Assembly (NCBI GenBank): GCA_034509735.1
Contig: JACGWO010000002.1
Location: forward strand, 50,279,115 to 50,343,114
DNA length: 64,000 nt
Direction of reading: 5' to 3'
Origin: Sesamum alatum
Lineage: Eukaryota; Streptophyta; Magnoliopsida; Lamiales; Pedaliaceae
Program-made: the position numbers and the translations under genes
In this document: piece by piece, positions 45,950 through 61,014 of the stretch
How the letters are laid out: each line of letters opens with the position of its first letter
How positions within the stretch are numbered: position 1 is the first letter of the stretch
The notes under the pieces: model-generated
Database searches by the model: none
The model's input: the letters and a program-made list of their open reading frames with translations, nothing else
Told to the model about the DNA's origin: nothing

Positions 45950-48899
45950 TATTACACTACTATATATTTTTTTTTATTACTGTTTACTGATTTGAGTGCC
46001 CGAGTATTAATATGTCTTCGTTCTAAAGCTTGTGAAAACTAGGCTCAAAAATTTCAAATTAGACTATTTAAATGAGTATTTTTTTGCTCGCATCACAAAC
46101 AAAATCAATAGGTGGGACAAGGTGGCTTCCGATTTAGAAGGGAGAGGCGGTGCAAGTGGGGAAGAGGGAAAAGAGAGGTGGCACAGGTGGAGGGAGGAAA
46201 AAGCGAAGATCTCCATTGGGGAGGGGGGCGGGGGGCAATGGGCTGGTAATAGAAGGGGGACCCGGGGGCACGGCTGGGTCAAGGCGGATGGAGGGCAGCT
46301 AAAGGATAAGTTATAATATAAAAGGGAAAAATTATTTATTTATATTAATATATATCATATGTTAATATAAATATAGTTTATACATATGTATCATATTATT
46401 AATAAACATATGTTTATAAAATATATTTTATAACTTTAGTATATAAATTATTTATGTAAAAGTGAATTTGGAGCACTGATTTGTATAGATAAGATATCAA
46501 CGTAGTTATAAGTAAGATCTTATACATATGAATTGTATATTATTATTGATAAAATATGAATTATTGATTTGTGTTATATAAAATTCAACAATTATGAAAT
46601 AAAAGTATGAATAAAAAATTTTAAAAAAGAAGAAGAAGAAGAAATTGGGGTGTGTATTATACACTACTCGCGTGAAGTGTGAAAGGATTTTTTTTTTTTT
46701 TTTTTTTTTTTGCACAATTTTAAAAAGTATAGGAAGTTAAATTCGAGTTTAATTTTACATAGGGCGCTTCCAATTTGCCCGTGCTTATAATGTAGTTAAA
46801 TTTGTTCAAATATAGGGAACGGATCAATTACACAATTAATCAATTTGCTGAGTATTTTCATTTTTGTTCTTACTTTTTGCATATTATTGTTAAAGAGTTT
46901 TCAAACTTAATTTATAATTTTCATTAGGAGTAATTTAAAACAATCAATAGGAACTGCTCTGAAATAAAGATAAAAAATGGTTAATTGATAAAATAACAAA
47001 AATTAATCTTTTCTTTCACTTGATATATGTTCAACATTGTACTAAATTTAACGAGGAAAAACATTTAAATTTTCATTTCCTTCGAATCATACCAAATAAA
47101 TTTCTCTCCCATGTAAAACAAATTGCATTTGTCTTCTCCGTTTCACCTTCCTTTTCCTCTTACAGAATCAAACAAGTTTTAGTTGAAAAAAACAGTAGTG
47201 AGTGAGATTGAACGAAAAGTCGAGAATAAATTAATACATGAACCCAAAAATATAAGGGAAGAATGAAAGAGGACGAACACTAAATTAAGAGGAAAAAGTA
47301 AGTTGAAAATGGAAAAATTAACTAATGCAAAGAAAAGAAAGGGAGAAAAAAGAAAGAAACGTTGGGGGAAAGCATATCCAACTTAAGCTTACGTAGTTAA
47401 CTCCATTACAAAGACATATACCAAGATTTAAGTCTATATCAAGATGTACAGTAGGGCAGGTTGAATTGGGTAGATTGGAACCGAATTGGCTAAAAAAACC
47501 AAAAAAATGGGTTGGTTTGACCTAGATCCAGTTGGATCGGGCTAATCCTGAACTGATTCCAAATATCAATACTTGAGACCAGCTCAATCCAGTGGCACAA
47601 GACTAGACGCGATTTTGGTCCGGCTAATGGGTCGGCCCAATTGGGCAAATTTATATAATGCATAACATGTAATTTCTATTTTTTTTTCTAAGTTGACTAT
47701 GCTGTTTTTTTTTTAAATATTTGAAACTTTAATGTTTTGTTTTATTTCTAATTTTTTAGTGCATTAATTAATTAATACTTTTTGTTTATTTTTTTCAAAG
47801 TTTATTTTAAGTCTTTTTCGGCTTGTTACTATCTAAGTTTATTATTGTAAGCTTGTTAGTCAAATTAATATTTAAGATCATTATGTAGTTTTAACTACTC
47901 TTTTTTCTAATTAAAATTTTTTGTTTGACTTAATTTATCATTTATTTATTTAATAAAATAATCACAAATTTAAATATTTATTCAAAAGATCCTCAATTTC
48001 TAAATAAAAAAAAAGGCCCAATTGGGCCTAATTGGGGCTTGGATCAAGCCTCAACCGGCTAGTTCATAAATCGAATCTAAGTTTAAAATAGACTCAATTC
48101 AACCCATTTAAAGGTCCAGAATCACCTCACGAGCGGCCATGAATAGTACTAGGCCGATCCTGAGCCGAACTTTTCCAAACTAATTCATGCCAATTCTGGG
48201 TCAGCTCGACTCACTATCCCCCTTAAAGTCTAAAGTCCGATTAATGCCTCCATTTTGCTAAGGACCGTGTTTTCGTGCCTAATAATCCTCCTCTTGTTAT
48301 TTGCAAAGCTAATGTCTTCACATCAAATGAGAAAGTCATTAGATGGATTCCAACAAAGGGCAGTGCATTAAATCCATACTTACCTAGGTCAGCGATCTCA
48401 ATTATATTTGGGAGGGGTTTCAGCCTAAGATCGACTCAAGTGATCGAACTTACATCATAATTTGTGGTAGTATGAGCATGAGTTCGCACAACCCCTATCA
48501 ATTTTTATATTGGAAAATATTTTTATGTTTGATGTTTTCAGGTAACTTGATCTAATCTTGTAATATATCTTATTCTGTGCTCAATTTATTTAAGTAAATG
48601 TTTCTTGGTGTACCCTTTATTTTGATTAATTAGCTAAAAGAGAAGAAAAATATTATGATCATCGTTTCTTTTCTTCTTTTTTTACTTTTTTTCCCTCCTC
48701 CAACTCACATCAATTTTCTTGGGAGTTCTGTGAAATTCCCATTCATTATGAGTTGGAAGGCTGGAAAAGTATCACCTTAACTTGATTATCGTCGAGGTTG
48801 CAAATTTGAGTGAGTCCCGAAATTTTTTTTATAGAATCATAACATAACAAATCCCCTTCATATGATAATAGATGTTAAGAATGTAAGGATGGTGTGGAC

Positions 48900-48900
<1 letters not shown>
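45950..48900. other. Gene-free DNA, partly the upstream flank of P450 copy 5
   Basis: About 46120-46310 is a short GC-rich purine-biased island. About 46740-48270 is the paralogue of the copy-4 upstream flank (35.0-36.2 and 41.1-41.4 kb). Several small ORFs exist but none has recognisable features. Confidence 0.5.
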
Positions 48901-48932
<32 letters not shown>

Positions 48933-50118
48933 GGGCTTTTGATTGGGAGTTCTACACATTATTCCCACATCGGAATAGGAAAGGTAAAGTCGAACTTGTA
49001 ATGTACAAAACTACAACTAATGAACTTTGCTAGAACACGCAGCTGCGCAGTGAGCACAGAGCGAACTATTCTTTCGCCTTTTACTAAAGAATATCGTGTG
49101 CTTGCTGCAATTAAGCAGCAAATGCCCATTTTTGGAGGAACTTTCCATTTATGGAAGACCCCAACAATCAAGTCAGAAATTTTCTTTATTTTTATCTGTG
49201 GATGTTTTGCTGGTACCATATATAAACTCATTCATTACACTCAAGTGTTTATTAGAATAGTTGGTACCATGTATAAACTCATTCATTATTAACTATATGC
49301 TGACATGAGCTCCATTCTGTCCTAACTCAACGACCCTAACGAGCTCCTCTGTTGTGACATTAACTACATTCTGACTTGAGCTTCATGTCCTAACTCAACG
49401 ACCCTAACGAGCTCCTCTGTTCTGACATTAACTATATTCTGACATGAGTTTCACGTCCTAACTTAACGACTCCAACAATCTCCTCCATATCATATCAACC
49501 TATGAAGGGTAGGCAAGTATTTGTAACTAAGTTCATTACTGTGGTTTAGGTCAACTGGAAATCTAGCAACATGCTATAACAGTAGACGCTGTCATATGAT
49601 ATGTTACACAGGAAGTTTCATATGCAAGAATTGTACATAAGCTTGACAGGACAACACAACAGATCAACCTATGACTTTGTTAGAACATAACTTGTATTTC
49701 AACATGAGTGGTGTTTTCCTGAACAGCTAGTTCAGAAAACAGAATCAGATTCCAGCACAAAGACAAGTTCAAGTCCTTCAGCTTTAAGAGTATACAGACA
49801 AGATTCAGCTGGTCAGGTTATTGAACTACTGAATCTTAATTTATTACCGTTGTCGTAAGTTCATATCTACATAGTCGATTTAGAGTTAGCACACAGAAGG
49901 TCTCAACAAAGATAGCTGTTTTAAACAAATTAAACACAAATCAGAAAATGGTAACTTTGAGTCGTAAGATATTTGGTGATGTATTGCATTTTTGGTAGTG
50001 TATAGAAGAGCAGAACTGTCGTCTGAATGAAAAGATCGCGAAAAGTGAAATTCTTGAACACAATGCCACAGTGGTGAAGCCGTAGTCGAGAGCTGAAGGA
50101 TGTCGTTGCTGAGAATTA
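48901..50118. other. Spacer 3' of the GDH gene, with small repeats
   Basis: (TA)n at about 48903-48930. A duplicated 'ggtaccat.tataaactcat' segment lies at about 49213 and 49263. A roughly 70-bp unit is repeated three times at 49288-49495 (starts 49288, 49359, 49427). Overlapping 90-codon ORFs on both strands near 48960-49290 show no recognisable domain. The 3' UTR of GDH lies at the right end. Confidence 0.5.
49288..49495. repeat. ~70-bp tandem repeat, three units
   Basis: The unit contains 'caacgaccctaacgagctcc'. The starts are 71 and 68 bp apart, and the third unit is more diverged. Confidence 0.75.
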
Positions 50119-53621
<3,503 letters not shown>

Positions 53622-53799
53622 CTACAAGATCTCCCTGGAAATCAAAATCTTTAAGCTGAAACAAATTCGCCAGAAAATCAAGACCAATTAAATCAGCCCA
53701 AATAGCCAGGAAACGCAAAGAAAGAGACCCTGCTACTGCTAAAAGAGTCAATGCAAGTATAATACTACTTGGACTGGATCATGAGAATTTGAGGCTGCT

Positions 53800-56364
53800 A
53801 TGAACTGTATGTATGCATGTGTGTGTGTATATATATATATACACGAGGCGGTGGGGGTGGGGGAGGGGGGAGGGGGGCTGCGGTTGTTGAACACATGAAA
53901 ATCACAAGGGGCATGGGAGAGGAGAAGAGGGTTGCAGCCATATGTGAAGTCAACTACTTGGACTACCCAAACTCTCCAATCTTAGAGAAAGAGTTTGAGA
54001 GGAGAGCAACAATTTTCTGTTCAACTTCCACAAATACCCTAATTTTCTTTTCATCAATTGGAAAGTATAAATGTTGCTTTTCTTTTTTTAGTTCTAAAAT
54101 ATTCTTTGAGGGAAAAATAATATTTCTATCCTTTTTTATTTTTGGACTTAATGTGATTTTTGGAATTAAAAAATACTTCATATAATGGACTGTCACAAGA
54201 AGTATTTGTTAGACAGTTATTAATTTTATGCGTATTTGTAATTTTTCAAACAATCAATGATATTTGTAATTACGATAAATTTCATGAGAATTTATTGTAA
54301 TTTACCTTATTTAAAATCATAAAATAGTTAAACTCATCCATAAGTCTCTAACATCTAGAGATGTAATAAAAATTCATAATCTTATATGCTATGTTGTATT
54401 TTTTGTAATCTATTTATTTATTTGCATCACAAATAAATATGGGTACATTAGACGCCTCTTGAGTTTATATTTAATTATTCAAACATTTTCTCTTTTTTGC
54501 CACATTATAAGTATAATCTTTGAAATTATACTTGTAATTACAAGTGCATTTCTTATTCAAAACTTTATGCAAATACCTCTTTGATATATTGCACTAACAC
54601 TTCCTCAAAAGGTATACTTGCAATTTTATAAATGACATAAATATTTGTATAATGAAGCATAACTTCAAGGGTGTCAGTGATAATTTACCTAATAAACGTT
54701 ATAATAAAAGAGAGATTTCTTCTAAAACACTATCAAAAAATTAAAGTTGATACGATACTCAAGTGTTAAAAAGTACAAAATTAAGAACTTATTACAACTA
54801 AAAAATGTCAATTCACCTCAATTATGAAGTGGAGCTCGAATAAATAACTTGTTCTACATCGTCAAATGTATAAAATTTGTACTATACAACAAAAAATACA
54901 CTCATTAACTATATTTATTTTACTTTATGTGAGTTATTATAATTTATTTATTGTTCTTAGTCATATTTATGCATTTATTGATTGATGTATTGTCGAATTA
55001 TTGAGATGTTGATGTAATTATGTATGTAATTATTATTTTTTAAAAAATGTATTTTATGGACAACCAAGTTTTTTCTTTACATTTTTTGTAGCGCTCTTTC
55101 TCTCTTTAATTAATTATAATTTATAAATGAAATAGAATTTGTATATATTAAATCAATCTCGAGGGAGGGTGTCAATGTAATTTATCAATAAATATTACAA
55201 TAACAGAGAGATTTCCGCTAAAACATTGTCGAGATGTTGAAATCAGTACGATACTTGAGTGTTAAAAGTACAAAACTAAGAACTTATTACAAGTGAAAAA
55301 AGTCAATTTACTTCAATTTTATTATTCCGTAAAAGGTTATAAATAACTTATACTACATCGCCAAATGTATAAAATTTGTATTTCTACAGCGAAAAATACA
55401 CTCCTTCGTTGTATTTACGAGCAGCTACGTATTTTCTGTAGGGATAATTACACCCGTCTTTCCTAAAATTTAGTATAATTACACATAAATCCCTTATATA
55501 ATACAACAAAAATAAATTCTTAATTGTATTTTATGGGCACCTACGTATTTTTTTAGGGATAATTACACGCGTTCTCCCCTAAAATTTAGTATAATTACAC
55601 AAAGATTCCTCATAATTTGAAAAATCACATCTAACACAATTGACATTTATTCCTTTTAATAAATAAATTTCTCCGTTAGTCAATACATGTGAGGAGGTAT
55701 ATCTCTATCTTTATAAGGGTAGTTTGGTCAAAAAAATATTTATTTAACTGCAATAACAAGTCTATCAAGAGTACATATGAATTTTTCATTAATTTTTTTG
55801 CTAATATCAACAAATTCAATAATTTGTTATTGGCAGAGATCTACTTGTTAAACAAAAATAAATATTAACTATACTATATATAATTTTTCAGACCACGAAA
55901 AGTCTACATGTTATTACATCAAAACTCAGGAAATGAGAATGTAATTATTTTTTTTCTTTATCTTTTCATAGCGCAATTTTCTCTTTAAGCAATTAATAGC
56001 GGAATGACATTTCTACCCTCGGCCTCATTGATTGTGCCATCAAGGCATGATATTTTTCTTTATTTCTTCGCAGCGCTCTTTCTCTTTTTAATTAATTATA
56101 ATTAATAATTTTTACCCTTTGGTCATTGAATGTGCCGTCAAGGGTATTTCCGTAATAAGACTTATGACGAAAAGTGGTTGTAAACAGCAGAGTATTGCTG
56201 ATATACGGGATTTCGGGGCAATGTAGCGTAATGTAGAGTTACAACCCTTGTTGCTGTCTCTATGTCACCGTCCAATAATTGATGCCCGAAATAATGCATA
56301 TTTTGTGGTATTTATAACAACATGTCTAATATTGTTCTTTCTTACTTATTTATTATAAATTTAA
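53800..56364. other. Gene-free DNA upstream of GDH
   Basis: 53810-53880 holds a (TG)n(TA)n run followed by a G-rich tract close to the GDH promoter. About 54190-54310 is a single-ended MITE family B remnant. A diverged direct repeat of ~200 bp lies at about 54705-54915 and 55195-55415 (shared 'gaacttattacaa', 'caaatgtataaaatttgta'). About 55435-55960 contains further 'ggataattacac' MITE ends. No gene is seen. Confidence 0.5.
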
Positions 56365-56787
56365 GGGTAAATTACAGCTAGCTCTCCAAAGGTTTGATAT
56401 AATTACAAATATTTTCTTTTTGTTTGAAAAATTGCAATACCCCCTTAAGGTTTGTAATTTTTAACCAAAAATCTGAAATTGACCATTTTGTCCTTAAATT
56501 TTTTATTAAAATTGTAGAAAAATCAATCGAGACAACTTGCACTATTGTTCCTATGTGTAAAAAACTTAAAAAATCTCTCACTTCGCATTGAGTCCAAAAA
56601 AAATTTAAAAATTAAATAAAAAATAATTCAATACATAAAGGCATTTTGGTCAATTCACCCATAAAAATGGATGAAAATAAGTTATTTGTTAGGTACAAAC
56701 TTTAGGGGGCGATAATTGTAATTTTTCAAATAACGAGGGAATATTTGTAATTATGTCAACCTCAGATGAAGTAGCTGTAATTTATCC
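56365..56787. mobile_element. Foldback MITE family B, independent copy with perfect TSD
   Basis: 423 bp, related to 4913-5342 throughout. It is flanked by TAAATTTAA at 56356-56364 and 56788-56796, a perfect 9-bp duplication. Confidence 0.85.
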
Positions 56788-56889
56788 TAAATTTAAATAG
56801 AGTTTTTTACTTTTGCTGAAATAAAATCAGTTTATGCATTCATTCAATGCATTAATGTATCAAAAATTGATAAATACATAAATAAGAAA

Positions 56890-57310
56890 TCAGTATAAGC
56901 CGGGATCGCAGATCGGGACCGTTAACTGTCCGAATCAGGTATTTTGCAACCTAGAAAGAAAGAAGATCATTAGGCTCGCTAGGAAGTCCTCAACAAAAAT
57001 CCTCTGATATTTAGTTTCATTAGAGAGATTAAAAGGAAAACTTATAAGTTAATGTAAAAATAATAGATGATACATATTACTCAAAATAGTCACATGGTAT
57101 TTATAGGGACAATCTCCATACTTGTATGGATCCACGTGGCGCCATCCAATCTGAATTCCGAGTTATCATATCGGGGCAGATCGGGCGCAACCTGATCCAA
57201 ATAATAAATACGTGAATTTTGGTCCTGAGCAGGTATTTTAGCTTTATTTGGGGGTATTATGGTATTGTTAGCATTAAGTCTAATATATCCCCATGATAGC
57301 ACAATATGAT
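56890..57310 (-). mobile_element. Possible LTR fragment
   Basis: The minus strand starts near TGTGCTATCATGGGGATATA and has a promoter-like CTATAAATA followed by a 'gaggatttttgttgaggac' stretch, resembling an LTR with a TATA box and transcribed R region. No partner LTR, TSD or internal genes were found. Confidence 0.35.
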
Positions 57311-58273
57311 TCACAACGACGAATACAACATGATTCACAACAACGAATAGAAAATTAATGTCATACAATCCTACTGGTCAATCATAAATTAAAAAATATT
57401 GTATATTCTTAAATTTCAAAATATAACAGCCATCGATAAGACCTTCCCCAGCTGATAAAATTTAATACATGCATGTATTCAGTTCCAATTTTAATATGTG
57501 TCTATCTGTTGTACTCAATTGGTTATTTATTTTCCTCAAATGTGTGACAACTCATGAAATGCAATTGATAAATGGCTATTTTGAGTATTGAAAGGATAAT
57601 ATATCAATCAAAATTATTGGCAATATGGGTAGTATTCTCATTCGTTGATGACTAGTTTTTATCAAAAGTCTTTTAGGAGAAAATGTAATTTCAAATTTTC
57701 AAAGGTATATTAATGTAACTATCCCTAATTTCAGATCATCACTTTAGTCAGATTCAATTAATCACGTGATAAACATATTATTCATACATTGCAACTGAAA
57801 TCACCCATCTGACCGATGGAACCTTGCTTGAGTGTTGAGAAAGAGACCTCGCAATCAAGAGGTTGTAAAATTCAAATCTCATGAATGTGAATAAGCAGTC
57901 TATTTTTAATATTAATATTTTATTTATTTGTTTACTTCGAATATATTGGTTAATTTAAAAATAGTGATGTCTTGGATATAGCAATGAACATTATTTAAAA
58001 TAAAAATAATCACCAACCTGAAAATTGATTACGCTTTATATGCAATTAGGTCGTATTCCAGCAGATAGACCACGACCTAAAACTTTATTATTTTCCAAAC
58101 ATTGACGCTTGAATTTTGGGCCACGAGAGTCGCGAGGATGATCTCAACTACGACGCGGCGAAGCGCTGGCAATACAGATAAACGCAACGCCAACACCAAC
58201 GTTCAAAACACGTTTTCGAGTAGTAGCTAACTTCCCACGACTTTGACATTCTCTTATATTTTAATTATTGTTA
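57311..58273. other. Gene-free DNA
   Basis: AT-rich. A short stretch at about 58110-58250 is less AT-rich (cgacgcggcgaagcgctgg) but has no credible ORF. Nothing else is recognisable. Confidence 0.4.
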
Positions 58274-58833
58274 GGGTTAATTGCACTTAGGCCCCACAAA
58301 AAAGGTAAAATTACAGTTTTCCCCAAAGAAATTTAAAAAAATTACATTTACACCCCCTACAAAAAATCTTCATTTACATCTGACCCTTTTTTGTTAGGAT
58401 TTAGACGGAAAGTATCAACATCAGGAAAAACAATTACATAAAATTTCAATTGTGCTCTTCATTTAACATTCTCATATATATGAAACGAGTTTAACATATA
58501 TATATATATATATATATATATGAACAGTTTTCGAATAGTAGCTAACTTCCCACGACTTTGAAACGAGTTTAACAATTACATCAGGAATAAATATAACATA
58601 TATATATATATATATATATGAAACGAGTTTAACATTATTCCATTTTTCTCTTTATAAGTACAAAATTATTACATTGGAATGTTAAATGAGAAGTAAAATT
58701 AAAATTTTATGTAACTTTTTTAGTAACGTCAGCATTTTTCGTCCAAACATTAACGGGAGAAGGTCAAGCGTAATCGAAAATTTTTGGGAAGGGGTGTAAG
58801 CTTTTTCTGTGGGGGTCTAAGTGTAATTAACCC
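58274..58833. mobile_element. Foldback MITE with (TA)n and internal filler duplications
   Basis: About 560 bp with inverted ends (GGGTTAATTGCACTTAGGCC) and flanks ttattgtta / tcattatta (7/9). The interior holds two (TA)n runs, three copies of gaaacgagtttaac, and a copy of 'gtagctaacttcccacgact' that also occurs outside the element at about 58227. Confidence 0.65.
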
Positions 58834-61014
58834 TCATTATTAATAAGTACATATGAAAAACAAGATAATGAGGAAAACTAAGAGGATGAGCTAGAGAGTG
58901 AGGTCAGGCGATTCTTATCTGTTACAACCAATAACCTGAGGGGCTGAATAAACAAACATATGGTTAGGTGGGAACCCCAGAAAAAGTTCAATTCTGTTGT
59001 GGCTCCACATCACTGCTGTAAGATCAAAGGAAGCCAACAATTGATAAACAAAACAAAGTGCTTTCCTTACACAAGAGAAATATCCAGACAGATCTATCCT
59101 TATCTTGGAGGGCCACACAGCAATAAAGTAATCAACACATGCTACCAAAACATCAAACACCTCAGCTCATGCATCATCTGGCTTCATTACTTTAGAGTAT
59201 AATTGGAGAAAACAGTCATCACACTCAAATGGAATACCATAACATGAACAGTATTAGGATTAGAGCAAGGGATGTGGATGGCTAACCTATTTGTAGCATG
59301 ATCCTTTAGATCAGAATATGATAATGTTATAAAGTAGAGTGTTGCCGTTTACCATTCAAGTTGGGCTGCTACCAGCTGCTTTGGATATGCTAAGACCTGC
59401 ACAATAGCTTGATGAGTTGGGCTGCTACCAGCCGCTTTGGATATGCTAAGACCTGCACAATAGCTCGATGAGTCAGTATCTAATTCGATATGGAGATCCA
59501 CAAGGTAAAAGCGATAACAGGAGAGTGAACATAATTACTGCCAACCAAGGACATGATAGCTCGATGAGTCAGTATCTAATTCGATATGGAGATCCACAAG
59601 GTAGAAATGATAACAAGAGAGTGAACATAATTACTGCCAACCAAAGACATGAGACATCGATAAGGAATATTCAAACAAACGGCTTTCCATTAGAAAACGT
59701 TGCTACCATTTTGGAAGTGGAATAAAACGAAAAGAGCTGAAAAGAAGGGTCAGTTCTCGAAAGTCATTAGTTGTTCCTAGAAAGACATACCACACATCGT
59801 CTTAACTAAAAGGGCTACCCTTAGCCTTCTCAATCCACTAACACATTATGGCTAAACATCTTGCAGGCAAACACAGGATCTGTGAATTGGTGTCCAAAGC
59901 TGCAGTTGCACAACAAAGCATTTGGTGTGAAAACGCACTTGCATCAGCCTAAAACCATGGTATATAAATTTTAAGCTGTTTCTACTAACGTTAAATAATT
60001 GGCACCCTCTGTGACAAAAGCAGACAATGCAAGCCTCTCTGTGTAAAACACAAGGAAATAAGTCAACTTCAGAGGCATAACATAAAGCTCCATTACTATT
60101 TTTCCATTAAAATGAAGACAAATCCTCCCCACTGGAAGCCATCCGCCCTAGTTTTCACTTTAGATAGACGGCACATACATGGAAGCAATGCAATATCAAA
60201 CTAGTATCACAGACGGGTAATAAAGATCAACACTCTAGCATAGCGGACGAGTCTGTGAAATTGAGTTGAAATAAGTTCAGCAGTCACTCACAGGGTGAGA
60301 TGCCCTCCACACATTATTCACGGATATCCGAAAATGCACACAGACAAAAACTCATGTGCAAGTGTTCATAAGCTTAGAATCATTATCACAACTGAGCTGT
60401 GTGGACAGTGTTTGCATTATTTAGATCTTTTTCTCCGTTTTCATATTTAACTGCAACGAATTTGTCCAAACTTTTTCCACACAGAACATTAGTGGAGTAT
60501 TGGTACACATTACCTGCAAATAACAGAAGTTCAGAAGACAAGTACTCTTGAGAAGCAGATGAATGATTTCATTGAAGCAAGACCTATTACTTCGAAGAAC
60601 TTCATCTCGTCAAACTAAACGAGTTCCATTCCACCCAAATAAGCATGAAAGATTTACCGTACACTAAAAAGTAAAGTCTGCTCAAGGCTTGACATGGAGA
60701 CTAGAGCAATCAAAAACTAAAATGTAGAAGAGATTATTTACATAATGTTATCTACCGAACAACTTGGACACTTTTTTCTTCTTTTCCTTTTTGTCCAAAA
60801 TTCCAAATACAGTTTTGTCAATGCTCTTTCATCAACCTTGTACACACATTAAAACCTAGGAAAAGGCCCTCACTATTGTATTAAGACCAGTAAGAAGTTG
60901 CAGGGTATTGTTGGAATCACCCGTCTTTCCTGCTGGAATTGTCAAGTACGCTTAATTAGCAAAGGAAACTTGAATCATCTTATTTAATAGAATATTTAAA
61001 AACCCAAAAACAGG
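58834..61014. other. Region 3' of MED31, no gene recognised
   Basis: It is less AT-rich than the rest and could be a long 3' UTR or a noncoding transcript, but no ORF has recognisable features. It contains two adjacent tandem duplications: a 56-bp unit from 59361 and a 96-bp unit at 59461-59652. Confidence 0.4.
59361..59652. repeat. Adjacent 56-bp and 96-bp tandem duplications
   Basis: 'ttgggctgctaccagc' begins at 59361 and again at 59417. 'tagctcgatgagtcagtatc' begins at 59461 and again at 59557. The copies differ at only a few bases. Confidence 0.8.

Noticed and set aside
48959..49292. Pair of 90-codon ORFs on opposite strands
   Set aside because: Mutually antisense, no recognisable domain, in repeat-bearing spacer DNA.
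59361..59652. Direct repeats as a CRISPR array
   Set aside because: Only two units each, contiguous without spacers, in a plant nuclear context.
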